A stretch of DNA of 64,000 nt from RYN-230 sp963723595 (GCA_963723595.1 CAVRRQ010000014.1:599343-663342); one strand, 5' to 3'. Counted from the first letter of the stretch, positions 9,152 to 20,015 are shown. Notes: a model not told the origin generated them from the sequence alone. A program made the numbers and translations.

Positions 9152-10620
9152 GCGGCCTGGCCAGCGTGGCGGACCGGGGCCTGGCGGCGGCTCCCGGCCA
9201 TGCCCGGGTGCTCGCGACGGCCGACCCGACCCTGGCCAGCTTCTACCACCAGCCCTGGTGGCTGGTGGTCATCAAGGTCCTGTTCGTCTTCCTCTTCCTG
9301 ATGCTCATGACGCTGTTCGCGATCTGGGCGGAGCGCCGGGTCATCGGCCGGATGCAGCAGCGGCCGGGACCGAACCGGGCCGGGCCGTTCGGCCTGCTCC
9401 AGTCGCTGCTGGACGGCATCAAGCTGCCGCTGAAGGAAGACATCATCCCGACTCACGTGGACAAGCTGCTGTTCTGGCTGGCCCCCGCGATCGCCGTGAT
9501 CCCCGCGTTCGTCAGCTTCGCGATCATCCCGTTCGGCCCCGAGGTCTCGATCTTCGGCGTGCAGACCCCGCTGCAGCTCGCCGACCTGCCCGTCGCCGTC
9601 CTGCTCGTGCTGGCCATGAGCTCGATGGCGGTCTACGGGATCGTGCTGGCGGGCTGGGCGTCCGGCTCCCCGTACCCGCTGCTCGGCGGGCTGCGCGCGT
9701 CGGCCCAGGTGATCAGCTACGAGATCGCGATGGGACTGTCCTTCGTCGCGGTCTTCCTGTACTCCGGCTCGCTGTCCACCACGGCGATCGTGGCCAAGCA
9801 GTCGGGGGCCAACACCGAGTTCCACCTGTTCGGCGCGATCCTGCACTGGCCGTCCTGGTACGCGGTGCTGCTGTTCCCGTCCTTCGTGATCTACGTGATC
9901 ACCATGGTCGGCGAGACCAACCGGCTGCCGTTCGACCTGCCCGAAGGCGAGGGCGAGCTGGTCGGCGGCTTCCACACCGAGTACTCCTCGCTCAAGTTCG
10001 CCCTGTTCTACCTGGGCGAGTACATCAACATGACCACGGTCGCCGGGCTGGCCAGCACCCTGTTCCTCGGCGGCTGGCGGGCCCCCTGGCCGATCAGCGT
10101 GTGGCCTGACGCGAACACCGGCTGGTACCCGCTGCTGTGGTTCCTGATCAAGGTGCTGCTCGTGCTGTTCTTCTTCGTGTGGCTGCGCGGCACGCTGCCC
10201 CGGATCCGCTACGACCAGCTGATGCGGTTCGGCTGGAAGGTGCTCATCCCGGTCTCGCTGGTCTGGATCCTGGTCATCGCGACCATCCGGGTCTGGCGTA
10301 CGCACGGCGGCAGCCCGGCCGTGTACACCGTGGCGGGCCTGCTGGTCGTCGCCCTGCTCACGCTGCTGTTCCTGGGGGACGCGGCCGCGCAGCGCCGCAC
10401 CCAGGCCGCCGAGGAGGCCGCCGCCCAGGCTGGCCTGCCGGTGCGCGCGGGAGTGACCGCAGGCGAGCCTGGTCCCGCCGACGGCGGCCCGGGCTTCCCG
10501 GTTCCGCCGATGGACCTGCCGCACTACCACGGGATCGGGGTGGATGTATCCGCCTCGGAGATCACCCCGGAGGAGTCCGGCGAGCCCCGGGCCACGACGA
10601 AGGAGGTGACCGGTGCCTGA
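9148..10620 (+). CDS. nuoH: NADH-quinone oxidoreductase subunit H
   Basis: NuoH is the membrane subunit that encloses the quinone tunnel. The protein (490 aa) has about eight to nine hydrophobic helices and the signatures WAERRVIGRMQQRPGPNR (loop 1), GLRASAQVISYEIAMGLS and TNRLPFDLPEGEGELVGGF (acidic loop next to quinone). A roughly 100-residue hydrophilic C-terminal tail is typical of actinobacteria. The frame is open from 9061, but ATG 9148 overlaps the corrected nuoG stop and gives a normal N-terminus, so I start there. The end overlaps nuoI by 8 bp. Confidence 0.95.
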   Translation: MSGLASVADRGLAAAPGHARVLATADPTLASFYHQPWWLVVIKVLFVFLFLMLMTLFAIWAERRVIGRMQQRPGPNRAGPFGLLQSLLDGIKLPLKEDIIPTHVDKLLFWLAPAIAVIPAFVSFAIIPFGPEVSIFGVQTPLQLADLPVAVLLVLAMSSMAVYGIVLAGWASGSPYPLLGGLRASAQVISYEIAMGLSFVAVFLYSGSLSTTAIVAKQSGANTEFHLFGAILHWPSWYAVLLFPSFVIYVITMVGETNRLPFDLPEGEGELVGGFHTEYSSLKFALFYLGEYINMTTVAGLASTLFLGGWRAPWPISVWPDANTGWYPLLWFLIKVLLVLFFFVWLRGTLPRIRYDQLMRFGWKVLIPVSLVWILVIATIRVWRTHGGSPAVYTVAGLLVVALLTLLFLGDAAAQRRTQAAEEAAAQAGLPVRAGVTAGEPGPADGGPGFPVPPMDLPHYHGIGVDVSASEITPEESGEPRATTKEVTGA

Positions 10621-11261
10621 GTTCCTGGGCCCCATCAAAGGATTCGGGACCACCTTCCGGACGATGTTCGAGAAGGTTGACACCGTCCAGTACCCCGAGG
10701 AGAAAAACCCGACCGCGCCCCGCTACCACGGCCGCCACCAGCTCAACCGCTGGCCGGATGGCCTGGAGAAGTGCATCGGCTGCGAGCTGTGCGCCTGGGC
10801 CTGCCCGGCGGACGCTATCTACGTGGAAGGCGGCGACAACACGCCGGAGGAGCGCTACTCCCCTGGCGAGCGGTACGGCGCCGTCTACCAGATCAACTAC
10901 CTGCGCTGCATCCTGTGCGGGCTGTGCGTGGAGGCCTGCCCCACCCGGGCGCTGACCATGACCAACGAGTACGAGATCGCGGACGACAACCGGGAGACCC
11001 TGATCTGGACCAAGGAGCAGCTGCTCGCCCCGCTGCTGCCCGGCATGGAACCGCCCCCGCACGAGATGCGCCTCGGCCAGACCGAGCGGGACTACTACAA
11101 CCTCCGCACGGCGGGAGTGCCCGCTGGACCCCCACCGGCCTCGGGGCCGGAAGGCGAAGCCGGCGAGCCGGTCTGGACGCTGGCCCGCGCTGGATTCTCC
11201 GAGGCCGGATCCCCTGAGTCCCGATCCCCTGAGCCGGATCGACCTGGCGGCCGGCGCCTGA
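10613..11261 (+). CDS. nuoI: NADH-quinone oxidoreductase subunit I
   Basis: NuoI is the two-[4Fe-4S] ferredoxin-like subunit carrying clusters N6a and N6b. The two ligand sets are CIGCELCAWACP (about residue 55) and CILCGLCVEACP (about residue 100). Conserved sequence ends near residue 165 (ERDYYNLRTAG). The uncorrected frame then runs on to 11659 as Arg-rich nonsense across nuoJ. A single-base shift somewhere after about 11160 would give a stop at 11259-11261, just before nuoJ, so I place the likely end there. The start at GTG 10613 overlaps nuoH by 8 bp. Confidence 0.88.
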
Positions 11262-11291
11262 GGCGCAGGCACCCGAGAGCGGGGCGCAGCA

Positions 11292-12120
11292 GTGATGCAC
11301 GGCGGCGTACTGGCCATCAGCGACGTGGCCTCCACCACCCAGCAGATCACGTTCTGGCTGCTCGCCGTGGTCTCGGTGGCCTCGGCGCTCGGCATGATCC
11401 TGGTCCGCAAGGCCGTGTACTGCGCGGTCCTGCTGGCCGTCGTGATGCTTTCGCTGGCCGTCCTGTACGCCCTGCAGAACGCGCCGTTCCTGGCCTTCGT
11501 CCAGGTGATCGTGTACACCGGCGCGGTGCTCATGCTGTTCCTGTTCGTCCTGATGATCGTGGGGATCAGGGCCAAGGACTCCATCGTGGAGACCATCAAG
11601 GGCCAGCGGGTCGGCCGCCGGGCTGGCCGGGATCGGCCTGCTGGTGCTGCTCAGCCTGACCGTGGGGCACGCGGTCCTGGGGACCGCGCCCGAGGCCGGG
11701 CCGTCGTTCGGCGCGAACAACGTCTACGCGATCGCCAAGCTGATCTTCACCACCTACGTGTTCCCGTTCGAGGTGACCAGCGCCCTGCTGATCACCGCCG
11801 CGCTCGGGGCCATGGTGCTCGCGCACCGCGAGCGCCTCACGCCCAAGCTGACCCAGCGGGACCTGTCCCGGCTCCGGGTGGCCAGCGGCCATCCCGCGCC
11901 GCTGTCAGGTCCGGGGACGTACGCGCGGCACAACGCCGTGGACATGCCCGCCCTGCTGCCGGACGGAACCCCGGCCGAGGCCTCGGTGCCGCGCGCGATC
12001 AGGGGGGTGCCCGAGACGCCCGACCAGCGCCGCACGCTGCTGGGCAGCAGCGCCGCGGTGCGTGGCGCAGCCGTGCCCGGGGAGCCCGGCGGCGACTCCG
12101 GCCAGGAAGGTGACGCCTGA
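11292..12120 (+). CDS. nuoJ: NADH-quinone oxidoreductase subunit J (one apparent +1 shift near 11613)
   Basis: NuoJ is a small membrane subunit with about five helices that forms part of the coupling axis. The first 107 residues (GMILVRKAVYCAVLL, FVQVIVYTGAVLMLFLFV) are read from GTG 11292. The remainder (GLLVLLSLTVG, then the helix beginning YAIAKLIFTTYVFPFEV) is one frame later. Dropping one G at about 11613 restores QRV-AAGLAGIGLLV. A hydrophilic tail of about 100 residues follows the last helix. The corrected stop overlaps the ATG of nuoK (TGATG). Confidence 0.9.
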
Positions 12121-12419
12121 TGAGCCCCGGGAACTTCGTCGCGCTCGCCGTGATCCTGTTCGTGATCGGCGCGGTGGGCGTGCTGGTGCGGCGCAACGCG
12201 ATGGTGATATTCATGTGCATCGAGCTCATGCTCAACGCGGTCAACCTCGCGTTCGTGGCGTTCGCCCGCCTGCACGGCAACCTGAGCGGCCAGGTCATCG
12301 CGTTCTTCGTGATGGTGGTGGCGGCGGCCGAGGTCGTGGTGGGCCTCGCGATCCTGATGGCGATCTTCCGGACCCGCAGGTCCGCGTCGGTGGACGACGC
12401 GAGCCTGCTGAAGTACTAG
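12120..12419 (+). CDS. nuoK: NADH-quinone oxidoreductase subunit K
   Basis: NuoK is a 99-residue, three-helix membrane subunit at the normal length. The two conserved membrane glutamates of the proton path are present: one in MCIELMLNAVNLAF (helix 2) and one in AAAEVVVGLAILMA (helix 3). The ATG at 12120 overlaps the corrected nuoJ stop. There is a 68-bp gap before nuoL. The frame is intact. Confidence 0.96.
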   Translation: MSPGNFVALAVILFVIGAVGVLVRRNAMVIFMCIELMLNAVNLAFVAFARLHGNLSGQVIAFFVMVVAAAEVVVGLAILMAIFRTRRSASVDDASLLKY

Positions 12420-12487
12420 CTCGGACCGGCTGACGTAGCAGGCCCGCTGACCCGATCACGGCCTGCTGAAGCACGAGGAGTAGCGCA

Positions 12488-14435
12488 GTGACAGGCTCAC
12501 TTGCGGTTGCGCACGCGGCCGCGGCCCACGTGGAGACCACGTTGCCCGCGGTCGGCGTGCAGCGGGCAGCGTGGCTGCTGCTCGCGTTCCCGCTGTTCGG
12601 CGCGATAGTACTGCTGGTCGGCGGGAAGCGGACCGACCGCTGGGGGCATCTGCTGGGCGTGGCCATGCCGCTGGCCGCGTTCGTGTACGCGCTGATCGCC
12701 TTCGCCGCGATGCTCGGCTACCCGGGCGATCAGCGCAGCCGGGACCTGCAGCTGTACTCCTGGATCGCGGCCGGGACGTTCAAGGTGAACGTCGGCGCTG
12801 CAGCTCGACCAGCTGTCGATCTGCTTCGTGCTGCTGATCACCGGGGTCGGCTCGCTGATCCACATCTTCTCGGTCGGCTACATGGCCCACGACCCGGGGC
12901 GGCGCCGGTTCTTCGGCTACATGAACCTGTTCCTGGCCGCCATGCTGCTGCTCGTGCTGGCCGACAACTACCTGGTGCTGTACGCCGGGTGGGAGGGCGT
13001 CGGCCTGGCCTCCTACCTGCTGATCGGGTTCTGGCAGTACAAGCCGACCGCGGCCGTGGCGGCCAAGAAGGCGTTCATCGCCAACCGGGTCGGTGACGCC
13101 GGGCTGTCCCTGGCCATCATGCTGATGTTCACCACGTTCGGCACGGTGTCGTTCACCGGGGTGTTCGGCCACCCGGGCGCGGCCAGCCCGGGCGTGCTCA
13201 CCGCCATGGGGCTGCTGCTCCTGCTGGGGGCGTGCGGGAAGTCGGCCCAGCTGCCGCTGCAGTCCTGGCTGCTGGACGCGATGGAGGGCCCGACCCCCGT
13301 GTCGGCGCTCATCCACGCGGCCACCATGGTCACCGCGGGCGTCTACCTGATCGTCCGGTCCGGCGCCGATCTTCGACCTGAGCGCGGACGCCCGGCTGGC
13401 CGTCATGATCGTGGGCGCGGCCACGCTGCTGTTCGGCGCGATCATCAGCTGCGCCAAGGACGACATCAAGAAGGCCCTGGCCGGATCGACCATGAGCCAG
13501 ATCGGCTACATGATGCTAGCCGCCGGGATCGGGCCCGCCGGCTACCCGTTCGCCATCGCGCTGCTCCTCGCGCACGGGTTCTTCAAGGCCGGCCTGTTCC
13601 TCGACGCCGGATCGATCATGCACGGGATGAACGACGAGGTGGACATGCGCCGCTACGGCGGCCTGGCCGCGGTCATGCGGATCACCTTCCTCACCTTCGG
13701 CGCCTGCTACCTGGCCATCATCGGCTTCCCCGGGTTCTCCGGCTTCTTCGCCAAGGACACGGTGATCGACGCCGCGTTCCACGAGGGCGGCACCACCGGC
13801 TGGATCGTGGGCATCTGCGCGGTGATCGGCGCGGGCCTCACGGCGTTCTACATGACCCGGGTCATGTTCATGACGTTCGCCGGGAAGCGCCGCTGGGACG
13901 ACAACGCCCACCCGCACGAGGCGCCGCCGGTGATGACCTGGCCGGTGATCCTGCTGTCCGTCGGGGCAGTGGGCGTTCGGTGCGTTCGAGATCCTCGGGG
14001 ACCGGCTGGCTAAGTTCCTCGGCCCGGTGAGCGGCTACATTCCGCCCGAGCCGGCGATCTTCAGTACCTCCGGCATCGTGGCGCTGGTCCTGATCGTGCT
14101 CGCGGATCGGGCTCGCCTGGGCGCTGTACGGCCGGCGGCCCGTGCCGGGCACCGCCCCGGCCGCCCGGTTTCCGGTCACCGCCGCCCGCCGGGACCTGTA
14201 CGGGGACGCGATCAACGAGTCCCTGCTCATGCGGCCCGGGCAGTGGCTGACCCGGCTGTCCGTCTACTTCGACAACCGCGGCGTAGACGGCCTGGTCAAC
14301 ACGGTGGCCGCGGTCATCGGCGGCACGTCGGGGCGGATGCGCCGGATCCAGACCGGCTTCGTCCGCTCCTACGCCCTGTCCATGTTCCTCGGCGGGGTGC
14401 TGCTGGTCGGCGCCCTCCTGCTGGCGAGAATCTAG
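12488..14435 (+). CDS. nuoL: NADH-quinone oxidoreductase subunit L (four apparent +1 shifts)
   Basis: NuoL is the distal antiporter-like proton-pumping subunit. The protein is spread over three frames in order: 12488 to about 12797, to about 13368, to about 13975, to about 14105, and on to 14435. In each case one surplus base (a G by simplest reading) breaks the frame and the next segment continues without loss. Conserved parts are intact, including GWEGVGLASYLLIGFW, LLDAMEGPTPVSALIHAATM with its essential acidic and His residues, and AHGFFKAGLF. The corrected length is about 648 residues, as expected. Four identical-type breaks in one essential operon gene argue for sequence error. nuoM follows after 13 bp with an AGGAG site. 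Confidence 0.9.
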
Positions 14436-14448
14436 GAGACCACGGCTC

Positions 14449-16143
14449 ATGAGCACGTTTCCCTGGCTGACCGTGATCGGCGCGGTGCCGTTGGCCGGCG
14501 CGCTGGTGATCGGCGTGACGCCGGGCGTGTCCGCGCCGGGCAGCGAGGCCGACCGGGCGGCCCGGCGCCTGCTGGTCAAGCGGCTGGCCCTGGTGTTCTC
14601 GCTGATCACGCTGGGGCTGACCATCGCCATGATGGTCGCCTTCTCGCCGCACGGGAACGAGTTCCAGTTCACCCAGACCTACCAGTGGATCCCGCAGTTC
14701 GGCGTGCACTACGCGGTCGGCGTGGACGGGATCGCGCTGGTGCTCATCGCGATGACCGCGGTGCTGATGCCGGTGGTCATCCTGGCCTCGTGGAACGACG
14801 CGGACCCGCCGGCCGGTGAGGAGGCCGCGGCGCCCGGCGCTGACGCCCCCGTGACCCGGCCCCGGCGCAGCGCGAAGACCTACTTCGCGCTGCTGCTCGT
14901 GCTGGAAACCATGATGGTCGGCGTGTTCGCGGCCACCGACGTCTTCCTGTTCTACGTGTTCTTCGAGGCCATGCTGATCCCGATGTACTTCCTGATCGGC
15001 AGCTTCGGGACCGGCCAGCGCCAGTACGCCGCGGTCAAGTTCCTGCTCTACAGCCTGTTCGGCGGGCTGCTCATGCTGGTCGCGGTCATCGCGCTGTACG
15101 TGTACTCGGGCCACGGCGGCCACCCGGGCACGTTCCTGTTCCAGGATCTGACCCACGTGACGTTCAGCCCGGCCGTGCAGAAGTGGCTGTTCCTCGGCTT
15201 CTTCATCGCGTTCGCCATCAAGGCCCCGCTGTGGCCGTTCCACACCTGGCTGCCGGACGCCGCCACCGCGTCCCAGCCCGGTACCGCGGTCCTGCTCGTC
15301 GGCGTGATGGACAAGGTCGGCACGTTCGGGATGATCCGGTACTGCCTGCAGCTGTTCCCCGCCGCGTCCCGCTACTTCACGCCGCTGATCCTGGTGCTCG
15401 CGGTGATCGGGATCCTGTACGGGGCGATCGTGGCCATCGGCCAGCGGGACCTGAAACGGCTCATCGCGTACACGTCGATCTCGCACTTCGGCTTCATCGT
15501 GCTCGGCATCTTCGCGCTCACCACCGAGGCCCAGACCGGCGCCACGCTCTACATGGTGAATCACGCGTTCTCCACCGGGGCACTGTTCCTGGTCGCCGGC
15601 TTCATGATCGCCCGGCGCCGGTCGCAGCGGATCGCCGACTACGGCGGCGTGTACCAGGTGGCCCCGGTCATGGCGGGCCTGTTCCTGGTGGCCGGCCTGG
15701 CCGGGCTGTCCCTGCCCGGGCTGTCCACCTTCGTCAGCGAGTTCCTGGTCCTGGTCGGCACGTTCAGCCGGTACAAGGTGGCCGCCTCGTTCGCCACCGC
15801 GGGCATCATCCTGGCCGCGATCTACATCCTGTGGATGTACCAGCGCACGATGACCGGGCCGGTCCGCCCGGAGGTCGCGGACATGCCCGACCTGCGGCCC
15901 CGCGAGCTGTGGGCGGTGGGGCCGCTGATCGCCGTGCTCATCTTCTTCGGCGTGTACCCGAAGCCCCTGCTCGACGTCATCAACCCGGCGGTGCACGACA
16001 CGCTGTCCCAGGTGCACGTGACCGACCCGCGGCCCCAGCACCCGAGCACCGCCAGCGCGAGCACGACGAGTTTCCGGTTCGGCAACCGGCTGATCCTCGT
16101 GAGCGCAGGCGGCGCGCAGATCCAGAAGGGAAACACCCCGTGA
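14449..16143 (+). CDS. nuoM: NADH-quinone oxidoreductase subunit M
   Basis: NuoM is the second antiporter-like proton pump (564 aa, intact). Visible hallmarks are the Glu in LFYVFFEAMLIPMYFLIG (TM5), the Lys in AFAIKAPLWPFHTWLPDA (TM7/8) and the TM12 region with the conserved HAFSTGALFLVAGF. About 14 hydrophobic helices can be counted. Shine-Dalgarno AGGAG lies 10 bp before ATG 14449. A hydrophilic insert around residues 120-145 lies between early helices. The stop overlaps the GTG of nuoN. Confidence 0.96.
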   Translation: MSTFPWLTVIGAVPLAGALVIGVTPGVSAPGSEADRAARRLLVKRLALVFSLITLGLTIAMMVAFSPHGNEFQFTQTYQWIPQFGVHYAVGVDGIALVLIAMTAVLMPVVILASWNDADPPAGEEAAAPGADAPVTRPRRSAKTYFALLLVLETMMVGVFAATDVFLFYVFFEAMLIPMYFLIGSFGTGQRQYAAVKFLLYSLFGGLLMLVAVIALYVYSGHGGHPGTFLFQDLTHVTFSPAVQKWLFLGFFIAFAIKAPLWPFHTWLPDAATASQPGTAVLLVGVMDKVGTFGMIRYCLQLFPAASRYFTPLILVLAVIGILYGAIVAIGQRDLKRLIAYTSISHFGFIVLGIFALTTEAQTGATLYMVNHAFSTGALFLVAGFMIARRRSQRIADYGGVYQVAPVMAGLFLVAGLAGLSLPGLSTFVSEFLVLVGTFSRYKVAASFATAGIILAAIYILWMYQRTMTGPVRPEVADMPDLRPRELWAVGPLIAVLIFFGVYPKPLLDVINPAVHDTLSQVHVTDPRPQHPSTASASTTSFRFGNRLILVSAGGAQIQKGNTP

Positions 16144-17731
16144 CCGGGTCCCTCGCGGTGGCGACGATCACCCCGCCGCACATCCAGTACGGCCAGCTCT
16201 CGCCGTTGCTGCTGGTCTTCGGCCTGGGCGTGGCCGGCGTCCTGATCGAGGCGTTCGCGCCCCGCGAGCTCCGCCGCCCCGCCCAGCTGATCATCACGAT
16301 GGGCGGGCTGGCCGCCGCCTTCGTGCTCACGATCGTGGTCGCCGCCACCTCGTCGCTGTTCGCCCACGGCGGGCACGGGAACGTCGCGGCGATGGGAGCG
16401 GTCGGGGTGGACGGGCCCACGCTCTTCATCTGGGGCACGATCCTCGTGCTCGCGTTCGTCAGCGTGCTGCTGATCGCCGACTCCTCCCGCGACGACCAGA
16501 CGTTCGTGGCCCAGGCGGCCACCACTCCCGGCAGCGCCGAGGAGCGCGCCGCCCAGCTGGCCGGCGTGGTGCACACCGAGATCTACCCGCTGACCCTGTT
16601 CGCGGTCGCGGGCATGCTGCTGTTCCCGGCGTCCAACGACCTGCTCACCATGTTCGTCGCGCTGGAAGTGCTCTCCCTGCCGCTGTACCTGCTGTGCGGG
16701 CTGGCCCGGCGCCGCCGGCTGCTGTCGCAGGAAGCCTCCATGAAGTACTTCCTGCTCGGGGCGTTCTCCTCGGCGTTCTTCCTGTTCGGCGTGGCCATGC
16801 TGTACGGCTACTCCGGCTCGGTGTCGCTGGCGGCCATCGCGGCGACGGCGGCCAGCAACGTCGGCAGCCTGACCCTGCTCTACGCGGGCATGGCGCTGCT
16901 CGGCATCGGCCTGCTGTTCAAGATCGGCGCAGTCCCGTTCCAGAGCTGGAAGCCCGACGTCTACCAGGGCGCGCCGACCCCGGTGACCGCGCTGATGGCC
17001 TCGTGCACGCTGGTCTCCGCGTTCGGCGCGCTGCTGCGCGTCTTCTACGTCGCGTTCGGCCAGCTCACCTGGGACTGGCGGCCGGTCATGTGGGTCGTGG
17101 CCATCCTGACCATGGTGGTCGGCGCGATCATCGCCATCACCCAGACCGACGTCAAGCGGCTGCTCGCCTACTCGTCCATCGCGCACGGCGGCTTCGTGCT
17201 GACCGGCGTGATCGCGGCGAGCGTGGCCGGCCTGTCCAGCAGCCTCTTCTACCTGGCGGTGTACGGATTCACCACGATCGGTGCGTTCGCGGTGGTCACG
17301 CTGGTCCGTGACCAGGCGGGCGAGGCCGCGCACCTGTCCAGCTGGGCTGGCCTCGGACGGCGCTCACCACTCGTGGCTGGCGTCTTCGCGTTTTTCCTGC
17401 TGGCCTTCGCCGGTATCCCGCTGACCAGCGGCTTCACCGGGAAGTTCGCGGTGTTCCAGGCGGCCATCGCCGGCGGGGCCGTCCCGCTGGTGATCGTCGG
17501 CGTGATCGCCAGCGCTGTCGCCGCGTTCTTCTACGTCCGGGTGATCGTGCTCATGTTCTTCAGCGACCCGGCACCCGGCGGCCCCGCGGTGGTGACGGTG
17601 GCCACCCCGGGAGTGTTCACCGGCATCGGCCGTGGCCATCGGGGTGATCACCACGCTGGCGTTCGGCATCTTACCCCCAGCCTCTGCTCAACCTCGCCAA
17701 CCATGCGGCCGCCCACCTGTTCGTCCGCTGA
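16140..17731 (+). CDS. nuoN: NADH-quinone oxidoreductase subunit N (two apparent +1 shifts at the 3' end)
   Basis: NuoN is the third antiporter-like subunit. GTG 16140 overlaps the nuoM stop. The core is intact: FVALEVLSLPLYLLCGLAR, KIGAVPFQSWKPDVYQGAPT, DVKRLLAYSSIAHGGF and LAFAGIPLTSGFTGKF. Near 17628 a surplus G, and at 17674-17678 a run of five C where four would fit, push the frame off. Corrected, the last helix reads AVAIGVITTLAFGIL-PQPLLNLANHAAAHLFVR and stops at 17729-17731. It is the last nuo gene; a 177-bp, extremely GC-rich spacer separates it from the prenyl synthase. Confidence 0.92.
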
Positions 17732-17908
17732 CCGGCCGGGGCGCCCGCGCGTCCCCGGCGGGCCGGCGGGTGTCCGGGGACTTCCCGGGGGGCATATTTT
17801 GGGAGGGCGGTCGCGTGGGGCCGGGCGCGGATGGAGCTCGCCCGCCATCGTCATGCCCGCCCGACGGCGGATCCTGGCCGCCGCGATGACCGATGACCGG
17901 GAGCCTGA

Positions 17909-18905
17909 GTGATCGCCTCCGTCCCTGTTGAGCTGACCGACGCCGCCCTGGCCGCGGAGGTCGCCGACGGGCTGGCCCTGGTCGAGAAGCAGCTGGCCGA
18001 CGCCACGCAGTCCGAGGAGGAACTGCTGGCCGAGGCGTCCACCCACCTGCTCGAGGCCGGGGGAAACGATTCCGGGCCACCCTGGTCCTGCTCGCCTCGC
18101 ACTTCGGCAATCCCCGCGATCCGCGCGTGGTGTCGGCCGCGGCCGCGGTCGAGCTGACCCATCTGGCCACCTTGTACCACGACGACGTGATGGATGAGGC
18201 GGTCATCCGCCGGGGCCACGAGAGCGCCAACTCCCGGTGGACCAACACCATCGCGATCCTGACCGGCGATTTCCTGTTCGCCCGGGCCTCGCAGATGCTG
18301 GCCGCGCTGGGCCACGAGGCGGTCGGCATCCAGGCGGACACCTTCGCCCGGCTGGTGGGCGGCCAGATCGCGGAGACCATCGGGCCCCGGCCCGGACAGG
18401 ACCCGCTGCAGCACTACCTGCACGTGGTGAAGGACAAGACCGCGTCGCTGGTGGCCACGGCCGGCCGGTTCGGGGCCATGTACTCCGGCGCCCCGGCCGA
18501 GGTGGTGGCCCGGATCGAGCCGGCCTGCGAGGCGATCGGCGTGGCCTGGCAGCTGTCCGACGACATCCTCGACGTGGCCAGCGAATCCGACCAGTCCGGT
18601 AAGACGCCCGGCACGGACCTGCGCGAAGGCGTGCGCAGCCTGCCTGTGCTGCACGCGCTCGGCTCCGGCCGCCCCGGCGATGCGCGGCTCCGTGAGCTGC
18701 TGGCCTCCGCCGACCTGACCGACCCGGCCCTGCACGCGGAAGCCCTCGGCCTGCTGCGGGCCAATCCCGCGATGCAGGAAGCCCGGGCCGACCTGCGGCA
18801 CTGGGCGGCGGTGGCCCGCGAGCAGATCGCCGGCCTGCCCGACGTGCCGGCCCGCGCCGCGTTCGAGGGCCTCTGCGACTACGTCGTCGAGCGCGGACCG
18901 GCTAG
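17909..18905 (+). CDS. trans-polyprenyl diphosphate synthase (apparent -1 shift near 18061)
   Basis: This enzyme elongates allylic diphosphates with isopentenyl diphosphate. The two aspartate-rich motifs are present: HDDVMDEA near residue 90 and LSDDILDVA near 215, with the substrate region KTASLV between them. The first 50 residues lie in one frame. The next, GGKRFRATLVLLAS, is read one frame back and needs a sixth G in the run at 18059-18063. The uncorrected frame runs to 19092 as nonsense; a second single-base shift would stop it at 18903-18905, next to the stop of the convergent livM, and I use that end tentatively. Its place beside nuo suggests menaquinone side-chain synthesis. Confidence 0.88.
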
Positions 18906-20015
18906 CCCGGGCGCCGGGCGACCCGGCTCCGGCGCCCGCGACCGGGGCTCGCCCGTTCCGCTCGGCCAGGACCGGCTCCGCCGCGCCTCCCCTCGCCGGC
19001 GAAGCGGAGCCAGTACCCGACGGGGAACAGCCGCACGTTCAGGTGGTCGTCCACCAGCCCCCACAGCCCACGGCGGGCGAACAGGGCGATAAGGACCGCG
19101 ACCAGGCCCAGGATGATCAGGTACCACGCGTTGTACGAGGCCAGGGTCTGCTGCAGCACCAGGTAGACGATGGTGCCGATGATCGGCCCCTCGATCGTGC
19201 CCAGCCCGCCGATGATGGTCGCGAACGCCATCTCCGCGGTCCACTGCACGCTGAACACCGCGCTCGGCTCCACCTGGAGCTGGCTGATCGCCAGCAGGGC
19301 GCCCGCGGCGCCGCAGCCGGCGCCCGCCACCACGAACACCAGCAGCCTGGCCAGGCCGACCCGGGCGCCGGAGCTGCGCGCGGCCACCTCGTCGTCGCGG
19401 ATGGCGGTCAGCACCAGGCCCAGCCTGCCGCGCAGCAGCAGGTAGATGACGGCCAGCGTCACCACCGTGACGGCCAGCCCGGCCCAGTAGGTATAGGCGG
19501 TGAGCAGCGCCGGGCTGAACCCGCCCAGGCCGGGCAGCGGCATGCCGGTCCCGCCACCGATCGAGGAGAACTTCTCGATGACGAGCATGATGGTCGTGGC
19601 CAGCACCCAGGTGGCGATCGCGAAGTACCCGCTGCGCAGCCGGGAGACCAGCCACCACAGCGGCAGCGCCGCCACACCGCAGCCGATCGCCGCGACCGGC
19701 AGCGCGGCGAACGGCGAGGTGCCATGGATGGCGAGGATCAGCACGAAGTAGGCGCCGAGCCCCACGAACGCCTGCTGCCCCACCGACACCAGGCCGGCGT
19801 AGCCCGCCAGCAGGTTCCACATGCTCGCCATCGTGAGCACGATGAACCCCTGAACCAGGATGGCTGTGGTGCCCGAGTACACGATGTAAGGGAGCAGTCG
19901 CGAGCACCACGACGGCGATCAGTGCGCCCGCGGCGGTCCAGGCCACGTTCCTGCGGGACCGGGTGACCCGGAATTTCTCTTCCGAACGGGCGGTGGTTTC
20001 TGTGACCATGCTCAC
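18902..20015 (-). CDS. Branched-chain amino acid-type ABC transporter permease LivM (apparent shift near 19893)
   Basis: This is the second permease of a hydrophobic-amino-acid-type (HAAT) importer, with the family signature NLLAGYAGLVSVGQQAFVGLGAY and the coupling region FATIIGGLGTIEGPIIGT. About nine helices are visible. It starts at GTG 20015 (SMVTETT), overlapping the livH stop. The first 40 residues, including the first helix, lie in another frame from the rest. Skipping one base near 19893 joins VVVLA to LLPYIVYSGTTA. The C-terminal 35 residues are Arg/Gly-rich. It is the last gene of the minus-strand liv operon and converges on the polyprenyl synthase with a few bases shared. Confidence 0.88.

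Noticed and set aside
6658..10683. A 1,341-codon open frame on the minus strand antisense to nuoG-nuoI
   Set aside because: It is a by-product of codon bias in very GC-rich genes. The product is Arg/Gly/His/Gln-rich without domains, and the plus strand holds well-conserved complex I genes.
11262..11659. Extended NuoI C-terminus of about 130 extra residues
   Set aside because: The sequence there is out-of-frame nuoJ DNA read as Arg/Gly-rich nonsense, so a frame break near the nuoI end is more likely.
15183..16139. Long N-terminal extension of nuoN to 909 codons
   Set aside because: The extension is antigenic-looking Arg/His-rich sequence in the wrong frame across nuoM. GTG 16140 overlaps the nuoM stop and gives a normal NuoN start.
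2332..17731. Programmed +1 frameshifting as the cause of all nuo breaks
   Set aside because: The sites share no slippery heptamer, stop codon or downstream structure, one gene has four breaks, and similar breaks (also -1 in homopolymers) occur in unrelated genes. Sequence error explains more.
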